The notes beneath the pieces were generated by a model. That model saw only the letters and a list, made by a program, of their open reading frames with translations, was not told the DNA's origin and did no database searches. Made by a program: the position numbers and the translations under genes. Source: Aliiglaciecola lipolytica (GTDB lineage: Bacteria > Pseudomonadota > Gammaproteobacteria > Enterobacterales > Alteromonadaceae). Taken from it: a stretch of DNA of 64,000 nucleotides. Each line of letters opens with the position of its first letter. Within the stretch, counting starts at the first letter, position 1. Below are positions 37,050-47,182 of the stretch, one piece after another. The DNA lies in contig NZ_JAHKPT010000036.1 in NCBI RefSeq assembly GCF_018860635.1, positions 80,974 through 144,973 on the forward strand, written 5' to 3'.

Positions 37050-38045
37050 TTAGGCGAAAAACAGCGATTTGTTGATTAGTTGAAAGCCAGCCCAAGTCAA
37101 CAATGGAATAGATATTAATATGGTGACTCGTACTATCAATTGAAAGGCATTTGCCCATTTTTTTGGTGGGGTGTTATGTAGGCGTTCTGTATCACTTAAA
37201 ATCAGATCTCGTTCACGTGGCGTTAACTTTTCAAAACTGACATGGGGTGTCATCTCCGAAAAATGCCACTCATATTGATTAGCTGCTTTGAGGGTTTCAA
37301 AAGTACTACTTTTTATTTGTTTGATTCGCAACAGTGGATAAAAGGTCAGGTTAATTAGGATTAAAAAGACCGTTCCGGCCATGATAAAGTCTTTAAATTG
37401 AGGTTCCCCGCCAATCCACAGTAATGGTACTAGTGACAGACCGATAGAAAAGAACAATGCATTCCAAAAAACCGCTTTAGAAAAAGGATAAGTGTGATGG
37501 CTTCGAAACAGCTCTACAGTTAAATGTTCAACAATGAACTTATCAATAATGTGTGTATTACGCAGAATTACTGCAATAGCTAAACAGATACCTGTCCACA
37601 TCCACCATGTCTGTAAAATCAAAGGAAAACGTTTGAGGTTACCTTCAAAGCCCAATTCTTCTATGTAAAAAAGACGCTCGCTATATAAATAGCTGAACAT
37701 AATAACGAAGCCAGCAATCAGGCTGAATAGCAATACTTTACGGGGAATTTGGCTGATTTTATTCGCAATGATGCTCGACTCGTTAAGTGACAAGCCGCAA
37801 TTTTGCGCATTTTTTAAGACTTCTTTATAGGCAATTGAAATAATCAACGGCAAAATAAGGTAGCTAAAAGCGCCAATTATTGGCAACCCTAACGCAGCCC
37901 CAACATCTCTAACCTGCTCTACATTAGAAATTGAGTTAGGACTTACTATCAAACCACTAAGTGTATTCAGTGCAATAAAACAAACCGCAATACAAATTGC
38001 CAAATACGCTGAATTCACAGTTAAATTAAAACTTCTACTACTCAC
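37050..38045 (-). CDS. Multi-pass membrane protein, unknown
   Basis: I do not recognise this 331 aa protein. Hydrophobicity suggests about seven membrane helices (near 10-35, 55-75, 105-125, 145-165, 190-215, 220-245 and 305-325) with a cytosolic segment (about 250-300) that contains EKLTPRERDLILSD. The start is GTG 38045. It lies between the ATP-grasp gene and the DsrE-like gene on the same strand, with gaps of 176 and 87 bp. Confidence 0.7.
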   Translation of the reverse strand: MSSRSFNLTVNSAYLAICIAVCFIALNTLSGLIVSPNSISNVEQVRDVGAALGLPIIGAFSYLILPLIISIAYKEVLKNAQNCGLSLNESSIIANKISQIPRKVLLFSLIAGFVIMFSYLYSERLFYIEELGFEGNLKRFPLILQTWWMWTGICLAIAVILRNTHIIDKFIVEHLTVELFRSHHTYPFSKAVFWNALFFSIGLSLVPLLWIGGEPQFKDFIMAGTVFLILINLTFYPLLRIKQIKSSTFETLKAANQYEWHFSEMTPHVSFEKLTPRERDLILSDTERLHNTPPKKWANAFQLIVRVTILISIPLLTWAGFQLINKSLFFA

Positions 38046-38132
38046 AAACGTCCAATCACTACTTACTATTTGTTAACGAACAAAATTTGTCCGGCTAATA
38101 TTTATACATTTAAACAACTAAAAAGCAAAAGT

Positions 38133-38711
38133 TTAAAATGGATTAAGTGAATACCCTTGCTGATTCAACAAGGCATGAGCCGTCATAGCTGAAAGCGACA
38201 TTTGAACTCCGTCTATCAGATCTTGATTGGCAATCTCATCAAAGGCGGCTGACTGGCCACATAAGAACACTTGAACATTGTTTTTTAACAGCTCAGTGAT
38301 CAACGGATGATTAGGGTTGTCGGTAGCAAAACGTTTTTTATAGGCTTTGGGATTAAGTAAATCGTTACCCGCGCGGCCATGCACTACCAAAGCCAATTGA
38401 ATGTTTTCTTGCTTTGCGCCGTTAGCCACCAGCATATTGATAAACCGAGCTAAACTACCAAAGTGACGGTTAAGCTTCTTCTCGCCACTGACTTTACTCA
38501 CGTCGAATGCCACTTTGAATTTAGTATCGCTATCAAAAGTTTGATCAATTTGCACTTTTGCGTGTTTCCCGAAATTATGGATCACAGGACCAGAGCTAAA
38601 GACTTCCGCCTTTTTGCTTTCAGCTGCGACACTTTCAGTTAAGCCACCTTGCCAACAGATCACCAAAACACCCAACATTAGAATAAACTGTTTCAACCTT
38701 TTCACTCCCAA
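38133..38711 (-). CDS. Secreted DsrE-family protein
   Basis: 192 aa with a signal peptide (about 1-30, ending VAA). The mature part has the DsrE/DsrF-like alpha/beta fold: KVAFDVSKV, a helix with GSLARFINMLVANG, IQLALVVHGRAG and VQVFLCGQS, in which Cys151 is in the place of the reactive cysteine. Periplasmic DsrE-like proteins are common in marine gammaproteobacteria and their role is unknown; sulfur or redox relay is suggested by the fold. Start codon is uncertain (TTG 38711 or a nearby GTG/TTG). Confidence 0.75.
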   Translation of the reverse strand: MGVKRLKQFILMLGVLVICWQGGLTESVAAESKKAEVFSSGPVIHNFGKHAKVQIDQTFDSDTKFKVAFDVSKVSGEKKLNRHFGSLARFINMLVANGAKQENIQLALVVHGRAGNDLLNPKAYKKRFATDNPNHPLITELLKNNVQVFLCGQSAAFDEIANQDLIDGVQMSLSAMTAHALLNQQGYSLNPF

Positions 38712-39071
38712 TTCGAATAAGTGACAAATTCTACCTTACTTTTGCAAATTCTCTGAGTACGATTTTGCCCTTTACTTTATGTTTAAACCCAATGGTAATT
38801 CCAAGCGTACCAACGATTGTTGCCAAGGTTACAAGTTAAGACACATATTTTAACAAATCAGCTAAGGTAAAATCTTCTTTATTGCCATTAGACAAGGTAA
38901 GATTGTCGGCCTTTAAAACAGTGAAAGATATTCAGGCATTCTTCAAAACGGTTAATCGCTGTTTTGAGAAGACCTTAGGTGTGAAGTAGTTGATTTGTGA
39001 GTGTTGGTCTGAAAACGACAGGTACAGCAAACAGATGCCCATAAAGTATAAAAATAAAAATGTGAGTTAGT
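38712..39071. other. Intergenic region before the second RND operon
   Basis: 360 bp divergent gap between the DsrE-like gene and the RND adaptor. The only structure seen is an imperfect inverted repeat near 38940-38972 (CTTCAAAAC against GTTTTGAGAAG). No coding frame or RNA gene is visible; it should contain both promoters. Confidence 0.5.
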
Positions 39072-40238
39072 ATGAATAATACATGGATTAGAGCCCTGCT
39101 ATTTATTGGTGTAGTTGGTTTGGGAATTGGCGCTATGATAATAATTGGCGCATCAGGTAAAGAAGAACCAGCAGAAGAAAAAGTAGATACTCGCCCGCTA
39201 GTCAATATTATTCCTGCAGAATCCATGAATTATCAGGTTTTGATTCATAGTTTTGGTGAAGTCACACCGCTAGAAAGTACTAATTTGTCTGCTCAGGTAT
39301 CAGGTGAAGTGACCAGCTGGAACCCTAAATTTGTTGCCGGTGGACTAGTCAAACGCGGCGAAGTTTTATTTAGCATCGAAAAAGACACCTACGAAGCCGC
39401 GCTATTGCAAGCAGAAGCGGAATATACCCAAGCCCAGGCAGCATTAATTGAAGAACAAGCCCGCGCCGAAGTAGCAAAACAAGAAGCGAAAAACTTCCCA
39501 TCAAGTCAAGTGAGTGACTTGTACCTACGTAAACCGCAAGTGATGAGTGCCCAAGCGGCCCTAAAATCTGCGCAAGCAAGAATGAAAATAGCGCAGCGTG
39601 ATTTAGACAATTGCGAAGTGACCGCTCCTTATGATGCGCTCGTCATCGAACGCTCCATTGGCCTTGGAGAATACATAAGCAGTGGCACCCAAGCAGGCAC
39701 TTTAAACAGTATCGAAGCGGCAGAGATTTTGTTCCCAATTGCTGGATTCGATAGCGCTTTTCTGCCGACCAACTTAGAAAACCAAGATGCAGTGGTGATT
39801 ATCAAGGGTGCAAAAACCTTTACCCGTGTGGGCAAAATTGCACGTGATACTGGGGTTATCGATCAATCCACCAGAATGAGCCATATCGTGGTTAGAATAG
39901 ATGACCCTTATGGCTTGAAAAGCCAAGTCCCAGCCTTGAAATTTGGTAGTTATGTAGAGGTCAACATTTCCGGTCAGGTATTAGAAAATGTATACCGCCT
40001 ACAACAAGACTTGGTCACCAATAAAACTGTTTGGGTCGTTGATAAAGACAACAGGTTACAACCCAAACCAGTGGAGATTATTCGCGAAGAGGGCGCGCAC
40101 TTTATATTAAAAAGTGGTTTAGACAATCAAGACCGCGTTGTTACTACTATTCCAGAATATCCTCAGAAAAACATGGAAGTACGCCTGTCTAGTGATCCAA
40201 AAGATGACGATTTAGTCGCCCAGCAACCGAACCAGTAG
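39072..40238 (+). CDS. RND/HlyD-family periplasmic adaptor
   Basis: 388 aa. An N-terminal membrane anchor (about 5-27) is followed by the lipoyl half SGEVTSWNPKFVAGGLVKRG, a long coiled-coil hairpin (about 110-180, ALLQAEAEYTQAQAALIEEQ), the second lipoyl half CEVTAPYDALVIERSIGLGE, then beta-barrel domains. No lipobox, so it is membrane-anchored rather than a lipoprotein. It is the first gene of an adaptor/permease pair, 10 bp before the permease. Confidence 0.9.
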   Translation: MNNTWIRALLFIGVVGLGIGAMIIIGASGKEEPAEEKVDTRPLVNIIPAESMNYQVLIHSFGEVTPLESTNLSAQVSGEVTSWNPKFVAGGLVKRGEVLFSIEKDTYEAALLQAEAEYTQAQAALIEEQARAEVAKQEAKNFPSSQVSDLYLRKPQVMSAQAALKSAQARMKIAQRDLDNCEVTAPYDALVIERSIGLGEYISSGTQAGTLNSIEAAEILFPIAGFDSAFLPTNLENQDAVVIIKGAKTFTRVGKIARDTGVIDQSTRMSHIVVRIDDPYGLKSQVPALKFGSYVEVNISGQVLENVYRLQQDLVTNKTVWVVDKDNRLQPKPVEIIREEGAHFILKSGLDNQDRVVTTIPEYPQKNMEVRLSSDPKDDDLVAQQPNQ

Positions 40239-40248
40239 GCCGAATATT

Positions 40249-43200
40249 ATGACAAATGAAGCCAAACAGACGGGACTAATCGCCTATTTTGCGAATAACG
40301 CAGTAGCCGCCAATTTGCTGATGATTTTTATCGCTATCATGGGTGCAGTCACGTACTTCTCGCTACCCAGACAAATGTTCCCCAGTATTGAAGTAAACTT
40401 TATTTCGATTCAAGCCAATTACCCTGGTGCGTCCCCGCAAGAAATTGAAGAAGGTATTCTGATTAAGATTGATGAAGCCTTAAAAGATGTCACCGAAATT
40501 AAACGCAGTGTTTCGAGAGCATTTAGAAACAGTGGACGAGTGTCCTTAGAAATCGATCCTGATGAGCAACTATCTGATGTGCTCGACAAAGTTAAGTTGC
40601 GTGTGGATGGCATCGCCACGTTTCCAGCGGGTATGGAACCGGTCACGGTTTATCAAGAAGAATTTAATCAAGACGTCATAGAAATGGCAATTGTCGGCGA
40701 TTCAAGCTTAAAGGACTTGAAACCACTAGCCAAAGATATCGAAAACGAATTGCTGCAATTATCCAATGTATCTTTGGTTGACCTATATGCCCCAGATGAC
40801 GAAATTGCGGTTGAAATTCAGCCCGACCAATTACGGAAATACAACATAACCCTTGACGATATTCGTCTGGCGATTCAGCGTTTTTCAGCCAATTATTCGG
40901 CCGGCCAACTACGCACCGACACCGGCATCATTTCTGTGCGGGTGGAAAACCAATTCTATAAAGGGGATGAGTTTCGCCGTATCCCAATTAAAATAGGCAA
41001 CAACGGCGCCCAAGTTTTGCTTGAAGACGTGGCCATTATTCAAGATGGTTTCACCGAAGGCGAACGCTACTTTAGCTTTTCAGGCCAAAACGCCATTTAC
41101 ATGTCGGTGAATGCCACTAAAGACCAAAACATGATCCCCGTGGCAGAATCGGTAAAAGCCTACGTTAAAGAACGCAATAAAACCTTACCCGAGGGCTTGG
41201 AACTAAAAATCTTAGTTGATATGACCAAATACGTTACCGAACGATTAAATATGATGCTCAGCAACCTGTTTCAAGGTTCGATTTTAGTTGCATTCATGTT
41301 GACCCTGTTCCTACGTTTCAGGCTTGCATTGTGGGTAATGATTGGTCTGCCCGTGTGTTTCTTGGGCGCTATTTTAACCATGAGCATGTTTGGCATTAGC
41401 ATCAACGTGCTATCGTTGTTTGCGTTTATTATGGTACTGGGCATAGTCGTAGATGACGCCATAGTAATAGGTGAAAGTGCCTATACCGAAATAGAAAAAC
41501 ACGGCGGAGGGGTCGAAAATGTGGTTAGAGGTACAATGCGGGTAGCCACCCCAGCCACCTTCGGAGTACTGACCACCATAGCTGTATTCGTACCATTCAC
41601 CCAAGGCAGTGGGTTTTTAGGTACTATGATGTGGAACATCGCCGGTGTCGCCATATTTTGTTTAGCCTTTAGCTTAGTTGAATCAAAATTAATCTTACCG
41701 GCTCACCTAGCCCATACCAATTTTAAACCTGTCAAAGCAGGCAGTTGGCGAGATAGATTTAATACCCGATTTTTTGGCTTTGTTAACGGCCCATACCGTA
41801 ACTTCATTGAAGTCAGTACACGCTTCCGCTGGGCAGTATTTGGTACCTTTATTGCCTTGTTACTGACCAGTGTTGGGCTAATTTCCGGCAACTTTGTACG
41901 CATGGTTCCATCGCCATCTGTACCACATGATTTCCCTAGTATTCGCATAGAAATGAATGAAACCGTTTCAGATACAGCGACCATAGAGGCATTAAAACTT
42001 ATCGAAAAAGTTGTCCAGAAAGTGGAGAACGACGTGATAGATGAATACGGCTCTGGCTTGGTCAGAGACACGCTTTCATTTAACGATGGTCGCACCGAAG
42101 GTCAGATTCTGGTTGCACTAGTGCCAGAAGAACAACGTCCCTTTGATACCTTTGAATTGGCAAGAAGATGGCGCGCGGAAATACCTGAAATTCCGGGCAT
42201 GAAGTCATTTACGATTAGAGATGATCCCTTCGCTGAAGGTGGCGGTGATGGTGACTTTGGCTACTTATTATTTGGCTCCGACATTGAGACCCTCAATGCC
42301 GCTGGACGAAAATTCATTGAGCTATTGCAACAAGAAAAAGGCCTATTCGATATTAGCTCAACTATCGATCCTGCCAGTAAAGAAATCCAGATGACACTAT
42401 TACCAGTGGCCTACGATTTAGGCTTGGATCTTTCATCTATCGCCAACCAAGTGGGTGCCAGCTTCTACGGCGGCGAAGCCCAGCGTGTCATTCGTAATGG
42501 TGAAGAAGTGAGAGTTATGGTCCGCTACCCTAGGCTGACTCGGGAACGTTTTGCCGAACTAAAATACGCCGTCATCACCACACCTTCTGGTAAAGAAGTG
42601 ATGTTAGGTGACGTAGTAAGTTTAGAAGAAATGCCCGGTATCAGTTACATCCGCAGAGAAGGCGGCTATAGAAGCGTTTATGTATATGGCAATATCGACG
42701 AAGAAGCGGTAGAACCCAATGCCGTAGTCGAAAGAATTGCGGAAAACTTACTGCCTGAAATGCAGAAATTTTTCCCATCGGTGAAAACTGAATTAGGTGG
42801 TGCGATAGAAGAAACCCAAGCCCAGCAAAATGAACAAATACTGTTTTTCATTGCCGGCTTAATCATGATGTATATTCTATTGGCCGTGCCGCTGAAAAGT
42901 TATATGCAGCCCTTTATGATATTAATGGTGATTCCATTTAGTTTTACAGGAGCAATATGGGGCCACTTTTTCTTTGGCGTTGACCTTAGCACCATGTCGA
43001 CCTTTGGGCTCATTGCTGCAGCAGGGGTAGTAATCAACGATTCATTGTTAATGACAGATTTTATTAATTCCAGACGCAAAGAAGGCATTCATATAAAACA
43101 AGCAGTACTGGACGCAGGTTGTGCTCGTTTCAGAGCAATCACATTAACCTCGATCACCACTTTTGTGGGGGTATTGCCAATCATGTTCGAAACCAGCATG

Positions 43201-43383
43201 CAAGCCCGGATGGTAGTGCCCATGGCCATCGCACTAGGCTTCGCCGTAATGTACGCCACCATAGTAACCTTGGTTCTGATACCAAGCATGTACCTGATAT
43301 TGGAAGATATTAGATTACCGTTTAGATGGATCAAAGCACGCCTATCCAAATCCGAACCAACCCCACAACAAAGCACCCCATAG
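40249..43383 (+). CDS. RND efflux permease (AcrB-like superfamily)
   Basis: 1044 aa inner-membrane permease. TM1 region AYFANNAVAANLLMIFIAIM, porter-domain start YPGASPQEIEEGI, TM4 with LGIVVDDAIVIGESAYTEIE (two Asp of the proton relay), second half with AAAGVVINDSLLMTDFINSRR. It belongs to a branch distinct from the AcrB-type pump at 25 kb, and the substrate cannot be told. The final TAG is the ATAG foot of a REP-like hairpin, and AAAGCACCC just before it pairs with GGGTGCTTT just after. Confidence 0.92.
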   Translation: MTNEAKQTGLIAYFANNAVAANLLMIFIAIMGAVTYFSLPRQMFPSIEVNFISIQANYPGASPQEIEEGILIKIDEALKDVTEIKRSVSRAFRNSGRVSLEIDPDEQLSDVLDKVKLRVDGIATFPAGMEPVTVYQEEFNQDVIEMAIVGDSSLKDLKPLAKDIENELLQLSNVSLVDLYAPDDEIAVEIQPDQLRKYNITLDDIRLAIQRFSANYSAGQLRTDTGIISVRVENQFYKGDEFRRIPIKIGNNGAQVLLEDVAIIQDGFTEGERYFSFSGQNAIYMSVNATKDQNMIPVAESVKAYVKERNKTLPEGLELKILVDMTKYVTERLNMMLSNLFQGSILVAFMLTLFLRFRLALWVMIGLPVCFLGAILTMSMFGISINVLSLFAFIMVLGIVVDDAIVIGESAYTEIEKHGGGVENVVRGTMRVATPATFGVLTTIAVFVPFTQGSGFLGTMMWNIAGVAIFCLAFSLVESKLILPAHLAHTNFKPVKAGSWRDRFNTRFFGFVNGPYRNFIEVSTRFRWAVFGTFIALLLTSVGLISGNFVRMVPSPSVPHDFPSIRIEMNETVSDTATIEALKLIEKVVQKVENDVIDEYGSGLVRDTLSFNDGRTEGQILVALVPEEQRPFDTFELARRWRAEIPEIPGMKSFTIRDDPFAEGGGDGDFGYLLFGSDIETLNAAGRKFIELLQQEKGLFDISSTIDPASKEIQMTLLPVAYDLGLDLSSIANQVGASFYGGEAQRVIRNGEEVRVMVRYPRLTRERFAELKYAVITTPSGKEVMLGDVVSLEEMPGISYIRREGGYRSVYVYGNIDEEAVEPNAVVERIAENLLPEMQKFFPSVKTELGGAIEETQAQQNEQILFFIAGLIMMYILLAVPLKSYMQPFMILMVIPFSFTGAIWGHFFFGVDLSTMSTFGLIAAAGVVINDSLLMTDFINSRRKEGIHIKQAVLDAGCARFRAITLTSITTFVGVLPIMFETSMQARMVVPMAIALGFAVMYATIVTLVLIPSMYLILEDIRLPFRWIKARLSKSEPTPQQSTP

Positions 43384-43950
43384 GCGGGTGCTTTAGCCTC
43401 ACTAACACCTGCGTATTCATAGGGGTTTTCCATGGGCTTTCTCCATGGCCTGAAGGCCATGCTACAACCCGCGTTTACCGTGATGTATTGTATTCCCCCT
43501 GTAGGCGGGTGTTTTAACCCCGCGAAAATGACAAATATTCCATGGCTAAAGGCCATGCTACGGGGAGCCCCCCCTCCTGTAGGCGGGTGCTTTAGCCCCG
43601 CGAAAATGATAAATATTCCATGGCCTGAAGGCCATGCTACAGAAATACCTCCCACACCTGTAGGCGGGTGCTTTAGCCCCGCGAAAATGATAAATATTCC
43701 ATGGCCTGAAGGCCATGCTACAAGAGATAACCTCCGTCTCCTGCGGATCCATGGCCTAAAGACCATGCTACGGGGAGCCCCACATCTGTAGGCGGGTGCT
43801 TTAGCCCCGCGAAAATGTTCAATATTCCATGGCCTGAAGGCCATGCTACAAGAGATAACCTCCGGCTTCTGCGGATCCATGGCCTAAAGGCCATGCTACA
43901 GGGCGATAAAATCTGGCTTCTGCGGATCCATGGCCTAAAGGCCATGCTAC
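43380..43950. repeat. REP/REPIN cluster with two stem types
   Basis: Two hairpin types recur. Type A: GTAG + CATGGCC + TTYA + GGCCATG, on the minus strand here. Type B: GTAG + GCGGGTGC + TTTA + GCCCCGC, plus strand. They pair head to head with GTAG at both outer ends and a spacer of about 15 bp: 43380-43465, 43501-43561, 43579-43640, 43660-43721 and 43788-43849, most of them 61-62 bp. Solo type A copies lie at 43749-43771, 43877-43899 and 43928-43950. The long frames crossing this cluster are repeat artefacts. The 667 bp gap 43384-44050 holds no gene; the last 100 bp before tatA are plain. Confidence 0.92.
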
Positions 43951-44050
43951 GGGCCGTCACCTGCTACTTACTTTTAAATTTCATAATTTCGTCACAGCTT
44001 AGTCATACTTTAATCGCATGCTTTATCTTCGTTAATTGGAGAAAGCAAAA

Positions 44051-44248
44051 ATGAGTTTAAGTATTTGGCAATTGGTTTTAGTGGCGTTGTTGTTCATTTT
44101 ATTGTTCGGCAGAGGCCGTATTCCTGCTTTGATGGGTGACTTGGCGCAAGGCATAAAAAGCTTCAAACAAGGCATTGGCGAAAACGACGAAACAGCGACT
44201 CAAACACCGACTGAGTCACAGCCAAAAGACAAGTTAGAAAACCAATAA
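44051..44248 (+). CDS. tatA: Twin-arginine translocase subunit TatA
   Basis: 65 aa from ATG 44051, with GGAG upstream (an upstream in-frame ATG at 44036 is less likely). One N-terminal membrane helix (WQLVLVALLFILLFG), the hinge FGRGRIPALMGDLAQGIKSF forming the amphipathic helix, and an acidic tail. TatA polymers form the protein-conducting site for folded Tat substrates. The residue before the hinge Gly is Phe as usual. It is first in a tatABC operon. Confidence 0.93.
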   Translation: MSLSIWQLVLVALLFILLFGRGRIPALMGDLAQGIKSFKQGIGENDETATQTPTESQPKDKLENQ

Positions 44249-44269
44249 TTACACTGTCTGGAGCACCTT

Positions 44270-44665
44270 ATGTTTGATCTCAGCTGGGTAGAACTTGGTT
44301 TTGTGGCCGCCATCGCACTATTGGTAATTGGTCCTAAAGACCTGCCAAAAATGTTCAAAATGATTAATCAGTTTGTGACCAAAGCAAAACGCACTATCAA
44401 TGACGTTAAAGGCGGCTTTAAACAACTTGAAAATGAAATACGCATAGTTGAAGGCACTACGCCGGAGTCAACAAACTGGAAGCAACTATTACCAGACGAG
44501 ATACGCAACTTGCCCGATGATTTCATACCCGGCTCGCAACACGCCGAATATCACAGTAACCGTGAACAGCAAATAGCAAACAAAAAAGCTGAAATCGAGC
44601 AGCATCAAACGACGCAACTAGAGCAAAACAACGCCACTCCCACAAAACAGGAACAGGCGAAATGA
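44270..44665 (+). CDS. tatB: Twin-arginine translocase subunit TatB
   Basis: 131 aa. Start MFDLSWVELGFVAAIALLVIGPKDLPKM is classical TatB (Glu8 in the membrane helix, GPKDLP hinge), then a long amphipathic helix and a Gln-rich tail. With TatC it forms the signal-peptide receptor. Its stop overlaps tatC by four bases. Confidence 0.95.
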   Translation: MFDLSWVELGFVAAIALLVIGPKDLPKMFKMINQFVTKAKRTINDVKGGFKQLENEIRIVEGTTPESTNWKQLLPDEIRNLPDDFIPGSQHAEYHSNREQQIANKKAEIEQHQTTQLEQNNATPTKQEQAK

Positions 44666-45498
44666 AACAATCTCAACCAAACGACAGTCACTTAAATAAC
44701 GATGGGGCAAACAAAAGCCACACTGAAAATAAAGCGCCACTGCTGACTCACTTAATAGAATTGCGCAGACGCCTACTCTTCTGTTTTGCGTTTTTTGCTT
44801 TAATGTTTGGTGTTTCTTACTTTTTTGCAGAACAAATTTACAGCTTCTTACAACAACCTTTGTACCAAATTTTCGGGCCGGACAGCGGCAGAAGAATGAT
44901 CTACACCGGCTTACATGAAGCGTTTTTTACCTATATTAAACTTGCCTTCTTTAGTGCCACTTTTTGTACTTTACCCATCACCTTAATTCAAGTCTGGAAG
45001 TTCATTGCCCCGGGCATGTATAAAAACGAACAAAAGGCTCTCTCACCACTGTTTATAGCCACCCCAATTTTGTTTGTAATGGGCGCAGCCCTAGCCTTTT
45101 ATGTGGTGATGCCATTAGCTTGGGAGTTTTTCATAAGCTTTGAATCAAGCGGGCAAAACGCCACTATCAATGTTGAACTGGAAGCTAAAATGAGTGAATA
45201 CCTAGCATTGGTGATCCGCTTAATCTTAGCCTTTGGGCTGTGTTTCGAATTACCAGTTTTACTGCTGGTTTTAGCCAAAGCAGGAGTGATTGATGGGCAA
45301 ACCCTAAAAGACTACCGAAAGCACGCCGTAGTCGCGGTATTTTTCATTGCCGCGTTAATTACGCCTCCAGATTTAATTTCGCAGATAGCCTTAGGCGTGC
45401 CTATTTTAGCCTTGTACGAATTGTCGATTGTACTGATAAATTGGACCCAATCAGACAAACAACAAATACTTCGCAAGCAAATGGACCAGTCCACCTAA
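44662..45498 (+). CDS. tatC: Twin-arginine translocase subunit TatC
   Basis: 278 aa with six membrane helices. The signal-peptide-binding N-terminus reads APLLTHLIELRRRLLFCF, the conserved periplasmic/cytoplasmic segments VWKFIAPGMYKNEQKAL and FGLCFELPVLLLVLAKAGV are present, and GVIDGQTLKDYRKHAVVAVF leads into LITPPDLISQIALGVPI. The N-terminal 30 residues are a polar extension. The Tat-exported protein encoded next is a likely client. Confidence 0.96.
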   Translation: MKQSQPNDSHLNNDGANKSHTENKAPLLTHLIELRRRLLFCFAFFALMFGVSYFFAEQIYSFLQQPLYQIFGPDSGRRMIYTGLHEAFFTYIKLAFFSATFCTLPITLIQVWKFIAPGMYKNEQKALSPLFIATPILFVMGAALAFYVVMPLAWEFFISFESSGQNATINVELEAKMSEYLALVIRLILAFGLCFELPVLLLVLAKAGVIDGQTLKDYRKHAVVAVFFIAALITPPDLISQIALGVPILALYELSIVLINWTQSDKQQILRKQMDQST

Positions 45499-45661
45499 CT
45501 GATTAATAAAAAAGCAATATTTGTGTCATTAAAAGTTTAAAAAAGCGTAAAAAAACAGATCCTAAACTGTCATTTAAGGTCGGTAGATTAGTTGTCAGCA
45601 GGTTGTTTTCTAAAACAGAATTCAACTATCGCCAAACCACTAATAAAGGACCGGAGACAAC

Positions 45662-47116
45662 ATGTCAGAACAAGATTTAATACCACAAAATAATGATAAA
45701 ATTGAACCTGCTTTTAGCCGCCGTCAAGTGTTAAAAGGTGGCTCTATTGCCGCAGCAAGTACTGCTTTTGCAGCGGTTTCTAGTAAAGCCCAAGCTGCGT
45801 CTTTACCTTTTACCAGCTCATATGGTCCATTAGTACCAACAGCTGACAAAGCAACTGGTCTAAACTTACTTTCTTTACCAGAAGGTTTTGAGTACACCTC
45901 TTACGGCTGGACAGGTCAAACACAAGCAGACCTTTTACCTACTCCTACTGATCACGATGGTATGGGTATTGCGGCAGTAAAAGGCAACATCATTGCACTT
46001 GTGCGTAACCACGAATGTTCAGAAGGCGAAGGTTCTCCAGCATCACCTCGCGGTGGTCGTGGCGTGTATAACCCAGCCCAAAACGGCGGCACAACTAATC
46101 TTATGTTTGATATCGTCAAAGGTGAATTTTTATCTTCCTATAACAGCTTAGGCGGCACGATCAGAAACTGTGCTGGCGGAAGCACGCCTTGGGGTACTTG
46201 GTTGTCTTGTGAAGAAACGTTCCACACCTGGAATCAAGGTCCACAAGGTGAAAACCACGGTTATGTATTCGAAGTACCTGGATTTGGTATTTCTGATGGC
46301 CAACCAATTCGCGAAATGGGTCGTTTCTCTCACGAAGCTGCAGCTGTTGATCCGGCTACTGGCTATGTGTATGAAACTGAAGACGCTGGCTCATCTGCAT
46401 TCTACAAATTTGTACCTGCAGGCGAATGGGGCGACTTAAAATCTGGCGGTAGCTTGTTCGCTATGGTTTTAAACGGTGAGTCTCGCGTAGATTTGCGTGG
46501 CGGTTTAGTTGTAGGAACAGTTTGGGATGTGACTTGGCAAGAAATTGCTGATCCAGATGCAACTACCGAAAGATGTTACAACCAAGCTTCTGACGCTGCA
46601 ATTGTTGAGCGTGGCGAAGGCTGCTGGTATGACGATGGCAAAATCTACTTCGTATCAACTTCAGGTGGCGCCGCAAATCTTGGCCAAATCTTCTGCTACG
46701 ATCCTCGTAAAGAAACACTAACCATTATTTTTGAATCTTCAGACGCTGTGAATGAAGTTAACGCGCCAGATAACATCGCTGTTAGCCCACGTGGAAACAT
46801 CTTGATGTGTGAAGATGGAAGCTCTAACCCTAAACGTCTAATCGGTTTAACCCTATCAGGTGAAACCTTCCCATTCGTTGAAAACAACGTGTCTTTGGAC
46901 CAAGGCGATTTAGCCCACATCGATTCAATTTATCCGGGTACAGCAGCTAACTTCTGGGACTCAGTAGGTGACTCAACAGACGGTAGCAACAGACGCAGCT
47001 TCACTAGCCAAGAAATGGCTGGCGCATGTTTCTTTGGTCGTTGGTTATTCGTAAACGTGCAATCTCCAGGTGTGACTTTCGCAATCACAGGTCCTTGGGA
47101 AAACGGCGCACTTTAA
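45662..47116 (+). CDS. Tat-exported PhoX-like (DUF839) protein
   Basis: 484 aa. The twin-arginine motif SRRQVLKG at 19-26 and hydrophobic stretch AAASTAFAAVSSKAQA predict Tat export and cleavage near residue 45. The mature part has PhoX/DUF839 features: VRNHECSEGEGSP, GGTIRNCAGGSTPWGTWLSC, EETFHTW, RFSHEAAAVDPATGYVYETE, PDNIAVSPRGNILMCEDGS. Characterised PhoX enzymes are Ca/Fe alkaline phosphatases, but many DUF839 proteins are untested. GGAG precedes the ATG. It follows tatC by 163 bp. Confidence 0.85.
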   Translation: MSEQDLIPQNNDKIEPAFSRRQVLKGGSIAAASTAFAAVSSKAQAASLPFTSSYGPLVPTADKATGLNLLSLPEGFEYTSYGWTGQTQADLLPTPTDHDGMGIAAVKGNIIALVRNHECSEGEGSPASPRGGRGVYNPAQNGGTTNLMFDIVKGEFLSSYNSLGGTIRNCAGGSTPWGTWLSCEETFHTWNQGPQGENHGYVFEVPGFGISDGQPIREMGRFSHEAAAVDPATGYVYETEDAGSSAFYKFVPAGEWGDLKSGGSLFAMVLNGESRVDLRGGLVVGTVWDVTWQEIADPDATTERCYNQASDAAIVERGEGCWYDDGKIYFVSTSGGAANLGQIFCYDPRKETLTIIFESSDAVNEVNAPDNIAVSPRGNILMCEDGSSNPKRLIGLTLSGETFPFVENNVSLDQGDLAHIDSIYPGTAANFWDSVGDSTDGSNRRSFTSQEMAGACFFGRWLFVNVQSPGVTFAITGPWENGAL

Positions 47117-47182
47117 TCTAAAACAATAATAAATGGCACCTCGAAATACTTCGCAGGTGCCTTCTTCAAATTAGGAAAGACT

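Noticed and set aside
43089-43960. Long open frames in several phases across the REP cluster
   Set aside because: They translate the repeated REP units into recurring peptides, run antisense into the RND permease gene, and have no ribosome-binding sites or family resemblance.
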